From Pedobacter frigidisoli (GTDB lineage Bacteria; Bacteroidota; Bacteroidia; Sphingobacteriales; Sphingobacteriaceae): 64,000 nucleotides of DNA. Under the pieces are notes generated by a model. It saw only the letters and a program-made list of their open reading frames with translations. It had not been told where the DNA came from and made no database searches. A program made the translations under genes and the position numbers. Positions 9,170 through 18,100 of the stretch are shown one piece after another; the stretch's first letter is position 1, and the number at the start of each line of letters is the position of its first letter. The stretch spans positions 124,001 to 188,000 of the forward strand of contig NZ_SJSN01000006.1 of the NCBI RefSeq assembly GCF_004331675.1. The letters run 5' to 3'.

Positions 9170-9191
9170 GGGGCTTAAGGATTTAAGCCCC
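9170..9191. other. Perfect hairpin upstream of the aquaporin gene
   Basis: GGGGCTTAA and TTAAGCCCC form a perfect 9-bp stem around GGAT, followed by TTTAT only. It could be a weak second terminator or a leader structure of the aquaporin transcript. The other bases of the 367-bp gap hold nothing clear. Confidence 0.45.
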
Positions 9192-9329
9192 TTTATCTTG
9201 CCCAAAACTTATACTTTAGTCGGTAGAAAACAACAATAATCACCTCATAATTTTAATATTCTAATTTTTCATATACTTTTGATTCAAATCTCCCCCTATT
9301 GTTTTTTTTAATCTTTAACAAAAAATAAC

Positions 9330-10037
9330 ATGGAGACGAGTAAATTCTCAAAATTCAGTGCCGAATTTCTGGGCACTTTAGTATTAGTTTTAATGGGTTG
9401 CGGTAGTGCCGTAATCGCCGGTGCAGATGGCACAACAGGTGTAGGCTTGTTGGGTATTTCATTTGCATTTGGCCTATCGGTTGTTGCAATGGCGTACGCC
9501 ATTGGGCACATTTCTGGTTGCCACATTAATCCAGCAATTTCAATTGGTATGGTAGTGGCGGGTCGTATGAAAGCTGGCGAAGCAGCATATTATATTGTTG
9601 CGCAGATTTTGGGTGCCATTGCGGGTGCCGGCTTACTTTATTTAATCGTTAGCAACCAGGCAAATTTCGAAATGAAAAAATGGGCTTTAGGATCGAACGG
9701 CTGGGGGAAAGGTTATTTAGCGGAATATAATTCTACCGCTGCATTTATAGCAGAAGCTGTATTCACTTTTATTTTTTTATTGGTAATTTTCGGAGCTACC
9801 TCTACCAAAAACATTAACGGAGGTTTTGCGGGTTTAGCCATCGGACTTTCATTGGTTTTGATCCATATCGTAGGGATTAAAATTACGGGCGTTTCTGTAA
9901 ATCCTGCTCGCAGCATTGGCCCCGCAGTAATAGCAGGCGGCGAAGCTTTAAAACAAGTTTGGATGTTTATTGCAGCTCCTGTGGTTGGTGCAATTTTAAG
10001 CGCTGTGGTTTGGAGAACTGTTTTAGAAAAAAACTAG
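9330..10037 (+). CDS. aqpZ: Aquaporin Z-type water channel
   Basis: A 235-residue inner-membrane channel of the MIP family with six hydrophobic helices. It has both half-helix signatures: SGCHINPAIS (residues about 62-71) and SVNPARSIGPA (residues about 190-200). The opening KFSAEFLGTLVLVLMGCGSAV is typical of AqpZ. His in the fifth helix (LVLIHIVGI) together with Arg of the second NPA loop gives the narrow water-selective filter rather than a glycerol channel. The gene is alone, between terminators at 9073 and 10117. Confidence 0.92.
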   Translation: METSKFSKFSAEFLGTLVLVLMGCGSAVIAGADGTTGVGLLGISFAFGLSVVAMAYAIGHISGCHINPAISIGMVVAGRMKAGEAAYYIVAQILGAIAGAGLLYLIVSNQANFEMKKWALGSNGWGKGYLAEYNSTAAFIAEAVFTFIFLLVIFGATSTKNINGGFAGLAIGLSLVLIHIVGIKITGVSVNPARSIGPAVIAGGEALKQVWMFIAAPVVGAILSAVVWRTVLEKN

Positions 10038-10116
10038 TTTAGAGATGGAAAATGTGAGGTGTAAAATGGATGATAGGTTTTAAGAAAAATCTTCAAGCGT
10101 TGATACACTAACAAAA

Positions 10117-10147
10117 AAAGGGTAAAATGAATTCCATTTTACCCTTT
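10117..10147. terminator. Bidirectional terminator between aqpZ and gpx
   Basis: A 13-bp perfect stem (AAAGGGTAAAATG / CATTTTACCCTTT, loop AATTC) is flanked by A and T runs on both sides. It sits between two convergent genes and can serve both. Confidence 0.85.
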
Positions 10148-10204
10148 CAATTTTATTTTAGTTGAGAGAAAGTCATTCCATTTTATAGCTCACATCTCAC
10201 ATTA

Positions 10205-10720
10205 TTATAGGTTTTTTACAATCGCCTCGTCTGTAGGTTTTGTCTTCGAACGGAAACGGTGAACCAACTCTCCTTTTTCGTTAATCAAGAATTTCTCGAA
10301 ATTCCATTTAATATCGCCTTGTTCCTCTGTATTGGTTTGAGTTGTAAGGTATTTAAATAACGGACTAATATCTTCACCTTTTACACTGCTTTTCTCAGCA
10401 AGCATAAAAGAAACGTTGTATTTTCCGGTACAAAATTCTTTGATTTCTGCGTTGGTAGAAAACTCTTGTCCGCCGAAATTACCTGCCGGAAAACCAATTA
10501 GTACTACTTTTTTACCATATTGTTTTTGAAGTTTTTCCAAATCTTCGTATTGCGGAGTGAAACCGCATTTCGAAGCTGTGTTAACAATCAGAATTTTTTT
10601 GCCTTTAAATTTCGATAGCTTAACTTCTTTGCCATCGATTGTTTTAAAGCTGAAGTCGTAAACGTTTTTTGGTGGATTAGGTACCAAAAAGTTTAATAGG
10701 ATGAGGATAGTGTTTATCAT
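10205..10720 (-). CDS. Glutathione peroxidase-family thiol peroxidase
   Basis: A 171-residue thioredoxin-fold peroxidase that reduces hydrogen and lipid peroxides. The peroxidatic Cys lies in NTASKCGFTPQY (about residue 52). The tetrad partners are in FGGQE and WNFEKFL, and a second Cys in EFCTGKYNVSF is a likely resolving residue. Such bacterial members normally use thioredoxin rather than glutathione. The usual FPCNQFGGQE is changed here to FPAGNFGGQE. A short hydrophobic N-terminus (MINTILILLNFLVPNPP) may anchor or export the protein. It is a monocistronic gene. Confidence 0.9.
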   Translation of the reverse strand: MINTILILLNFLVPNPPKNVYDFSFKTIDGKEVKLSKFKGKKILIVNTASKCGFTPQYEDLEKLQKQYGKKVVLIGFPAGNFGGQEFSTNAEIKEFCTGKYNVSFMLAEKSSVKGEDISPLFKYLTTQTNTEEQGDIKWNFEKFLINEKGELVHRFRSKTKPTDEAIVKNL

Positions 10721-11150
10721 TGTTGTTTTCTTTTATATACGAATATAAGTACAAATAGTTTTCAGATCAGTAATGATGATGTAAATAATACATTTCATAA
10801 AAGGATTTGGAAATGAAAGCAAGCACTTTTTCGGCTACTACAGTCTCGCTCCCAAACATTGTTGGGGACTTCAATCTTTTTTAAACAAATGTTATGTGAC
10901 ACAGCCTGTCCAAGCAAGTTGCAACCCTAAATAGTGATGCTAACTGCGTCACCTAAACCTGATTGAAGTGAAAACCAAAAGCTCTTTCTGCTTTTGTTGG
11001 AACGAAAAGCAGGACTGAAACCAACCTAAAACCACAGGAATTGCTTTCCAAAAAAATCAATAAAAGCTTAAAATTCAATTAAAAATTAGCCTGTAAATGA
11101 ACATATTTTACAAAAATTTAATAAAAAATTTGTATTAAATATCGGTCGGG
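10721..11150. repeat. Intergenic region with a copy of a dispersed palindromic repeat
   Basis: This stretch between divergent gpx and topA contains an imperfect hairpin, CTGCTTTT at 10988-10995 against AAAAGCAG at 11005-11012. It is followed by AGCAGGACTG and TTGCTTTCCAAAAA. The AGCAGGACT string recurs near 24711, 38779 and 39904, and TTGCTTTCCAAAAA near 24744. It therefore looks like a degraded copy of a genome-wide interspersed element. No coding frame is visible. Confidence 0.4.
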
Positions 11151-11183
11151 TTTGGATTTATACTTTAATTATAGCTTTATTTG
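11151..11183 (+). promoter_or_regulatory. Candidate topA promoter
   Basis: TTTG at 11151-11154 and TTTATTTG at 11176-11183 are spaced 21 bp, near the Bacteroidota -33/-7 consensus. They end 16 nt before the topA ATG. This overlap argues against translation beginning upstream at 11152. Confidence 0.4.
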
Positions 11184-11199
11184 CACAAAAACGTATTTC

Positions 11200-13776
11200 A
11201 TGGCCAAGAACTTATTAATCGTCGAGTCCCCTGCAAAAGCTAAAACTATAGAAGGCTATTTAGGCAAAGATTTCCTTGTGAAATCGAGCTATGGCCACAT
11301 TCGGGATTTAGTAAAGGGCGATATGGCGATTGATATTAAAAACGATTTTGCCCAAACCTACGAGGTGCCCGCCGATAAGAAAAGTATGGTGGCCGAACTC
11401 AAAAAACTTGCTAAAGAAGCCGAAATGGTATGGTTAGCATCCGATGAGGACCGTGAGGGGGAAGCAATTTCCTGGCATTTATTCGAAACTTTAGGCCTAA
11501 AAGCAGAGAAAACCAAACGAATCGTTTTTCATGAAATCACTAAACCTGCTATTTTAAAAGCCATCGAGAGTCCGCGAACTATTGATTATAATTTGGTTAA
11601 TGCACAACAGGCTCGCCGTGTTTTAGATAGATTGGTAGGTTTCGAACTTTCGCCCGTTTTGTGGAAGAAAGTTAAACCATCACTTTCTGCTGGTCGAGTA
11701 CAATCTGTTGCGGTACGTTTAATTGTTGATAGAGAAAGAGAAGTTCAAAACTTTAACGCAGCTGCTGCATATAAAATAACGGCGCAATTTTCTACAGGAA
11801 AAGGAAAAGAGATTGTTAAGGCAGAATTGCCACAGCGTTTCGAGAGCGAGGCTGATGCTGAAAAATATTTGCAAGACTGTGCTACGGCTAAATTTGACAT
11901 TACCAGTTTAGAAACAAAACCAGCAAAACGTAATCCGGCTGCGCCATTTACCACTTCAACCTTGCAACAAGAAGCATCTCGCAAATTAGGCTTCCCTGTG
12001 GCGAGAACGATGCAGGTTGCACAGCGATTGTACGAGGCTGGAAAGATTACCTACATGAGAACGGATTCGGTAAACTTATCGGAAACTGCTTTAAATGCCG
12101 CTGCTGCTGAAATTAAATCTGCATATGGCGATAAATACCACCAACAAAGAGTTTACAGAACAAAATCTGCAGGTGCACAGGAAGCTCACGAGGCCATTCG
12201 CCCTACCTATTTTGACAGACATACCGTTGACGGCGACATTTCAGAAAAACGTTTGTACGATTTAATCTGGAAACGTTCCATTGCATCGCAAATGAGTGAG
12301 GCCTTGTTCGAAAAAACAACTGCGCAAATTACGGCATCAACCAGAAAGGAACAGTTGGTTGCAGAAGGTGAAGTTCTAAAGTTCGATGGCTTCTTAAAGG
12401 TTTATTTAGAATCTACGGATGATGAAGAAAGCGAAGAAAAAGAAGGCGGGTCTATTTTACCTCCTTTAGCAAAGGGACAAGAATTATTTTTAAATGAAAT
12501 GCAGGCAACAGAGCGTTATTCTCGTCCGCCAGCAAGATATACAGAAGCCAGTTTAGTTAAGAAATTAGAAGAATTGGGCATCGGACGTCCGTCTACTTAT
12601 GCACCAACAATTTCTACGGTTCAAAACCGTGGTTATGTGGTTAAAGAAGATAGAGATGGTAAACAACGTAAGTTTACAGCCATTGTTTTAGCTAATGGAA
12701 AAGTAAAAAAGGATATAAAAACTGAAATTACAGGCGCTGAAAAACAGAAACTCTTCCCTACCGATATTGGTGAGGTAGTAAATGATTTCCTGGTTGAACA
12801 TTTTAAAGGTATTGTAGATTTCAACTTTACCGCAAAAGTGGAAAAGGAATTTGATGAGATAGCACAAGGTTTGCAAGAGTGGACTAAAATGCTGCACTCA
12901 TTTTATAATCCTTTCCATGCTGAGGTTGAAACCACTTTAGAAACTGCTGAACGTGCTACAGGCGAACGTTTGCTTGGTTTAGACCCTGCAAGTGGTAAAA
13001 ATGTTTACACCAAGGTTGGTAAATTTGGTCCATTGGTACAAATCGGCGAATTGGATGAAGAAGAAAAACCACGTTATGCCAGTTTGATGCGTAATCAATC
13101 GGTAGCAACAATAACTCTGGAAGATGCCTTGGAATTATTCAAACTTCCATTCTCGTTACCTGATTTTGAAGGTAAAGAGGTCATGATTGGCGTTGGTCGT
13201 TTTGGTCCTTATGTAAAATGGGGCGAAGCTTTTATTTCGTTGCCTAAAAATGAAGAACCGTTGGCGGTTACTTATGATAGAGCTGTGGAAATTATCAAAC
13301 AGAAAATGGATGATGATGCTCCGATTGCGCATTATGAGGGCTTGGGGGTTACCAAAGGAAAAGGTCGCTTCGGTCCGTTTATTAAATGGAACGATTTGTT
13401 TATAAATATTCCTGCCAAAGGTTATGATTTTGATAATTTATCTCAGGAAGATATTGATACCTTAATTGGCAAGAAAGTAGAAAAGGAAGCCAATCGCTTT
13501 ATTAAAGTATGGGATGAGGAAAAAATTTCCATTGAAAATGGCCGTTGGGGACCGTTCATACGTTTCGGTAAACTGATGCTTAAATTGAGATACAATGCTG
13601 CAACCAAGCAAAAATACACGCCTGAAGAATTGGTCGATGTTGATTTGGAAGTGATTAAAAAGATGATTATTGAACAGGTTCCGAAAGCTTTTGAAGTAAA
13701 GAAAAAGGCACCTGCAAAGAAGAAAGCGCCTGCAAAGAAAGCAGTGGCAAAGAAAGCGGTGGCAAAGAAAAAATAA
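11200..13776 (+). CDS. topA: DNA topoisomerase I
   Basis: A type IA topoisomerase of 858 residues that relaxes negative supercoils by single-strand passage. The start at 11200 (MAKNLLIVESPAKAKTI) is the family's usual N-terminus; the frame is open further upstream but lacks similarity. The Toprim domain covers residues 1-140 (acidic DEDREGEAI). The catalytic Tyr is residue 285 in TYMRTDSVNLS, with RPTYFD and GIGRPSTYA following. Zinc-finger cysteines are absent. Instead the C-terminus has three GRFGP/GRWGP repeat modules (about 670-800) and ends in a Lys/Ala tail (KKAPAKKKAPAKKAVAKK) likely to bind DNA. Confidence 0.97.
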   Translation: MAKNLLIVESPAKAKTIEGYLGKDFLVKSSYGHIRDLVKGDMAIDIKNDFAQTYEVPADKKSMVAELKKLAKEAEMVWLASDEDREGEAISWHLFETLGLKAEKTKRIVFHEITKPAILKAIESPRTIDYNLVNAQQARRVLDRLVGFELSPVLWKKVKPSLSAGRVQSVAVRLIVDREREVQNFNAAAAYKITAQFSTGKGKEIVKAELPQRFESEADAEKYLQDCATAKFDITSLETKPAKRNPAAPFTTSTLQQEASRKLGFPVARTMQVAQRLYEAGKITYMRTDSVNLSETALNAAAAEIKSAYGDKYHQQRVYRTKSAGAQEAHEAIRPTYFDRHTVDGDISEKRLYDLIWKRSIASQMSEALFEKTTAQITASTRKEQLVAEGEVLKFDGFLKVYLESTDDEESEEKEGGSILPPLAKGQELFLNEMQATERYSRPPARYTEASLVKKLEELGIGRPSTYAPTISTVQNRGYVVKEDRDGKQRKFTAIVLANGKVKKDIKTEITGAEKQKLFPTDIGEVVNDFLVEHFKGIVDFNFTAKVEKEFDEIAQGLQEWTKMLHSFYNPFHAEVETTLETAERATGERLLGLDPASGKNVYTKVGKFGPLVQIGELDEEEKPRYASLMRNQSVATITLEDALELFKLPFSLPDFEGKEVMIGVGRFGPYVKWGEAFISLPKNEEPLAVTYDRAVEIIKQKMDDDAPIAHYEGLGVTKGKGRFGPFIKWNDLFINIPAKGYDFDNLSQEDIDTLIGKKVEKEANRFIKVWDEEKISIENGRWGPFIRFGKLMLKLRYNAATKQKYTPEELVDVDLEVIKKMIIEQVPKAFEVKKKAPAKKKAPAKKAVAKKAVAKKK

Positions 13777-13850
13777 CCAGTATAAAAGGATTTTAGGATT
13801 ACCAAAATAGAAAGTAACTCAAAATTTAAATATTATAAATAATAAGGACG

Positions 13851-13890
13851 TAAATCGGTTAGTTGTTTTGAAAAACAATTAACCGATTTA
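13851..13890. terminator. Long near-perfect hairpin after topA
   Basis: TAAATCGGTTA and TAACCGATTTA form 11 perfect pairs, and the stem continues inward (GTTGTTTT with AAAACAAT) to nearly 19 pairs and a 2-nt loop. There is no strong T run. It most likely ends the topA message, and it lies 29 nt before the next gene, so it could also modulate read-through into that gene. Confidence 0.6.
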
Positions 13891-13918
13891 TTCAGTTTAA
13901 ACAGTTAAACACATTACG

Positions 13919-14323
13919 TTGAAGACCGATTTACCAGAAAACACAGTTGAAGATATCGCAATGGCAGTTGTGCTGATGAGTGAAACTCCGGAAGTAAAAA
14001 ACTGGACGGTTTACCTGGTCAACTTAAAAAATGAGCCAATAACGAATGTTTTAATCAGCTCTAAAGGTTATGGTGAAAAAGATGGTAAGCAAGTAAAAAC
14101 ATCGGTTTTAAGACATTTCCTTGGCGACATGGAGGCTAATGATTTTAAAGGCGTTGAGGCCATCGACCCGGAAGTTTTTGGTTTAACAAATGAGTATTGG
14201 TTAAGCTACTACATCGGCAAAACCATTTACGATAAAAAATTTATCTTTTTACCGGAAAGTATTGTCGATTCTAACCTGATTAAAATTCCTTTGGTAAATA
14301 GACCTGGGGTAATGATAAAATAA
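13919..14323 (+). CDS. Conserved cytoplasmic protein of unknown function (TTG start)
   Basis: A 134-residue acidic protein without signal or membrane segments. The likely start is TTG at 13919: a stop codon lies seven codons upstream and the first in-frame ATG (13961) would delete 14 residues. Features include LSYYIGKTIYDKKFIFLPESI near the C-terminus and a GYGEKDGKQVKTS turn in the middle. I do not recognise a named domain. It follows topA after a long hairpin, and its position next to a housekeeping gene suggests a conserved role. Confidence 0.65.
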   Translation: MKTDLPENTVEDIAMAVVLMSETPEVKNWTVYLVNLKNEPITNVLISSKGYGEKDGKQVKTSVLRHFLGDMEANDFKGVEAIDPEVFGLTNEYWLSYYIGKTIYDKKFIFLPESIVDSNLIKIPLVNRPGVMIK

Positions 14324-14408
14324 GACTTGAGATTCGTTACCTGGAACTTATTGCAGGCTCTGTTTTATTAAGATGCTGAAATAAATTAAGCATAACGGAA
14401 GCAAAGAA

Positions 14409-14831
14409 CTAAGGCACCTTAACCGCCTGTCTTCCAAGTAGTTTCCACCCTGTTCTTTCCTTACTCCAAATCAGCAAAATATACAATTTCACACTTCCCG
14501 GAACATTTTTATCGTTGGTTTTCGCGTTTAAAGTATGGCGAACCAGAGCTGTTTTATTCTGAACAATTACAGTTTGGTTGGTTAAATTTATATCAACAAA
14601 ATCTGATTCTCCGGATAATAATGAATGCATAAATTCTTGCTTGGTTTGAATCTTTCCGCTAGAATGACCATAGCTCAAATTGCTTAAAATCATTTTATCT
14701 AAGGCCACACTATCGGGCGCAACCATTAAGGTTGCCAATTTTGTCACCGCATCTTCTACTTCAGTGTTTTGGGCAAATGAAAAGTTCGTAAACATTATAA
14801 GGCTCGAAAAAATTAATAATTTCTTAATCAT
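14409..14831 (-). CDS. Secreted NTF2-like (DUF4440-type) protein
   Basis: A 140-residue protein with a signal peptide (MIKKLLIFSSLIMFTNFSFAQ). The mature part has the pattern of the NTF2/SnoaL cone fold: an N-terminal helix (VEDAVTKLATLMVAPD), then DKMILSNLSYGHSSGKIQTKQEF, then beta strands ending LIWSKERTGWKLLGRQAVKVP. Such domains bind or turn over small molecules, but no catalytic residues can be assigned. It is transcribed toward the 13919 gene and is probably periplasmic. Confidence 0.7.
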   Translation of the reverse strand: MIKKLLIFSSLIMFTNFSFAQNTEVEDAVTKLATLMVAPDSVALDKMILSNLSYGHSSGKIQTKQEFMHSLLSGESDFVDINLTNQTVIVQNKTALVRHTLNAKTNDKNVPGSVKLYILLIWSKERTGWKLLGRQAVKVP

Positions 14832-15136
14832 ATGTAGTCGATATTTGGGTTGATGTTGTAAACTTATCTAAATCAATGTAAAGGAACAAGCAGAATTTAT
14901 TTAAAATTAGTTTTAGAGGTCAAACCACTAGACTATAGGAAACAAATAATAATTAAAAACCAACAAAAAACAACAAATATCCTACGGATACATATTACTT
15001 ACCAATACATGAAATAAAAGAAATACTTTTAAAAGCTATGACTAGAAAATCCTCACAGTACCTTACTTTTCAACATAATTTATTTTAACTGAAATTTTAG
15101 TTAATTTTCAATCACATCTAATCAGAATTTCATAAA
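14832..15136. other. Divergent intergenic region, no recognised element
   Basis: These 305 AT-rich bases separate the NTF2-like gene from the macroglobulin gene. I see A-rich tracts but no convincing promoter pair, hairpin or repeat. Confidence 0.5.
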
Positions 15137-18100
15137 ATGGAACAACCATCTACCTACAAATCATCCTCCAAAAAGAAATTTATTTTTATCGGCTTGATTG
15201 CAGTTTCAATAGCTGCATTAGTTTTTATTTACTTCAATCGAAAGAAAAAAACGAATGAAGAAAACCAAGCTTATGCAAAATATATCGAAGCTTACACTTC
15301 GGGAACCATCTCAAAAAAGAGCTTTATCCGCGTTCACTTAGCAAATGCCGCTACCGGAATGCAAGACTTGGGAAAGGCCGATTCTCGTGATTTATTCGAT
15401 TTCTCCCCATCTATTTCAGGAAAAACCTATTGGATTGACCCGCAAACCGTAGAATTCCGTCCTGATGAAAATCTGAAACCTGGTAAAGAATACGAAGCAA
15501 CGTTCAAACTTTCTGAAGTTTCGGCAACGGAAAAAGGTCTTGAAGATTTCGATTTCGAGTTTAAAGTGATTACGCCGGGCGTGGTACTTTCGCAAAACGG
15601 TTTGGTTTCACAAAACAATACTTCATTAGATTACATGAAGTTAACCGGCGAAGTGGCCACAGCCGATGCCGAAGAAACCTCAAAAATCGAAAAGATTATC
15701 GAACTTGATTTCGACCAAAAACTGAAAATTAAATGGCAGCACGACCCCGCTAAAAATATTTCAAAATTCACTATCGATAGCATTAAAAAGAAAGGCGAAG
15801 ACCAAACTTTGAAGATTGATTGGGATGGCGATGCCATTGATGCCGACCAGAAAGGCAAAGAAGAAATCAGGATTCCGGCTTTGAATAAGTTTGAGATTTT
15901 GGATATGAAAGCCATTCAAGGCGAAGAAGATTATGCTTTGGTACAGTTTTCGGAACCAATTGGTGTTGGTCAGGATTTAACGGGAATGATCTCGCTTGGT
16001 AACTTAAGTGATTTACGATATACCATAGATGCCAGTCAGGTTAAGGTTTATGCGGCAGCAGAATTGAAAGGTGATTACACATTAAGCGTGAACAACGGTG
16101 TAGAAAACATTAACGGCAAAACTTTAACGGGTGGAAAAACAGCCAATTTGGTTTTCGAAGATAAGCTTCCATCGGTAACGATTGCAGGTAGCGGAACCAT
16201 TTTACCGAATTCAGGCAAGCTAGTATTGCCTTTCGAGGCCATCAACTTAAAAGCTGTTGATGTTACGGTAATTAAGATTTACGAGAATAATATTCCTCAA
16301 TTTTTCCAAACTAATAGCTATAAAGATGGCAATGAATTACGTAGAGTTGCCAAACCAATACTTCAAAAAACAGTTCGTTTGGATGAAGATAAGGCCTTAA
16401 ATCTCCATAAGAAAAATCGTTTCACTTTAGATTTAGATAAAATGATTCGCACCGAACCTGGTGCAATGTATCGCGTAACCATCGCTTTCAGGCAAGAATA
16501 TAATGCTTTCAATTGTAAAGCAGGCGTAGAAAAAGCGTCCGACGGGAATGGAGATAATGAAGAAGAGTATTACGGAGGTGACGACAGTTATGGCGAAAAA
16601 ATTGATGAAGATGATGAATTCTGGCAACGTTATAACAACTATTATCCTGCAAACTATCGTTGGGATGATAAAGATAACCCGTGTACGCCATCTTTTTACA
16701 CCAACCAGCGTTGGGCCAGCAGAAACTTAATCGCTTCAAATATCGGTTTGGTTGCCAAACGTGGAAACGACAACAGTATGCTTATTGTGGCTACGGATTT
16801 ATTAACCGCAAAACCTTTGAGCGGAGTGAATTTAGAATTGATGGATTATCAAAAGCAAATCATCTTTACCACCAAAACAGATGGCGATGGTTTTGCCAGA
16901 TTTGATTTAAAACGTCAGCCGTTTTTGTTGATTGCCAAAAACGGTTCTGAACGTGGTTATTTGAAATTAGATGATGGAAGCTCACTGCCCTTAAGTCGTT
17001 TCGATGTTGGCGGAGATGTAGTTCAAAGTGGTTTGAAAGGATTTATTTATGGTGAACGCGGCGTTTGGCGTCCAGGCGATAGTCTATTCGTGTCATTTGT
17101 TTTGGAGGATAAACTAAAAAAACTTCCGGCAAATTATCCGGTAACAATGGAGTTTTACAACCCAAAAGGTCAATTGTATAAACGATTGATTAACGGCAAA
17201 CCTTTAAATGGATTTTACAGCTTTAAGACGGCTACAGAAAGCACCGCTCCAACCGGAAACTGGATGGCCAAAGTAAAGGCCGGTGGTGCAACATTTACAA
17301 AAACTTTAAAGATTGAAACGGTAATGCCTAACCGATTGAAAATTGATTTCAATGTGGGCAACAGAACCTATTTAAGCTCGGGAACTTCAGCCGCTACCCT
17401 ATCGGCCAAATGGCTTTTTGGAGCGGTTGCACAAAACTTGAAAGCCAAGGTTGATGTAAATCTAAATACGACGGAAACCAAGTTTAAAGGTTTTGAGGGA
17501 TTTAGTTTTGATAATCCGACCGTTAACTTCCAATCGCAGGTAAAAACTATTTTTGAGGGCACTTTAAATGCAGCGGGAACGGCACAAATCAATACCAATT
17601 TAAATGAAAACAATACTGCTCCCGGTGTTTTACGTGCCAACTTTACCACAAAGGTTTTCGAACCGGGAGGTAATTTCAGCATTGATAATTTTAGCATTCC
17701 TTACCATGTATATAAAAGCTATTTGGGTATCCGACCTGAAAAAGGTGATAAACTTAGCGGCATGTTGCTAACAGGAAAAGACCATAAAATTGAGATTGTA
17801 AATGTGAATACGGATGGAAAACTACTTGGTGGAAGTAAAACCGTTCAGGTAGAATTGTACAAAACGCAATGGCGTTGGTGGTGGGAACAGGATAACCAGA
17901 ACACTTATGCAAACTTCACGCAAAACCAGTATAATAAATTGGTTGAAACACATAGTGTTAATTTAACAAATGGTAAGGGAAGTTGGAATTTACGCATAGA
18001 TGAGCCTGAATGGGGCCGTTATTTAATTCTCGTTCGCGATGAAAATGGTGGCCATGTAACGGGAAAATCCGTTTATGTAGATTGGCCGGGATGGGCGCAG

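Noticed and set aside
11152..11199. Upstream extension of topA from a TTG at 11152
   Set aside because: The extra 16 residues lack similarity to the family N-terminus and overlap the likely promoter; MAKNLLIVESPAKAKTI at 11200 is the normal start.
13443..13805. Minus-strand frame opposite the topA tail with a hydrophobic start
   Set aside because: Its Phe/Ala-rich composition is the complement of the Lys/Ala tail codons of topA.
16433..16905. Several overlapping frames on both strands inside the macroglobulin gene
   Set aside because: They are shadows of one long, well-conserved coding frame and have no plausible domain or start signals.
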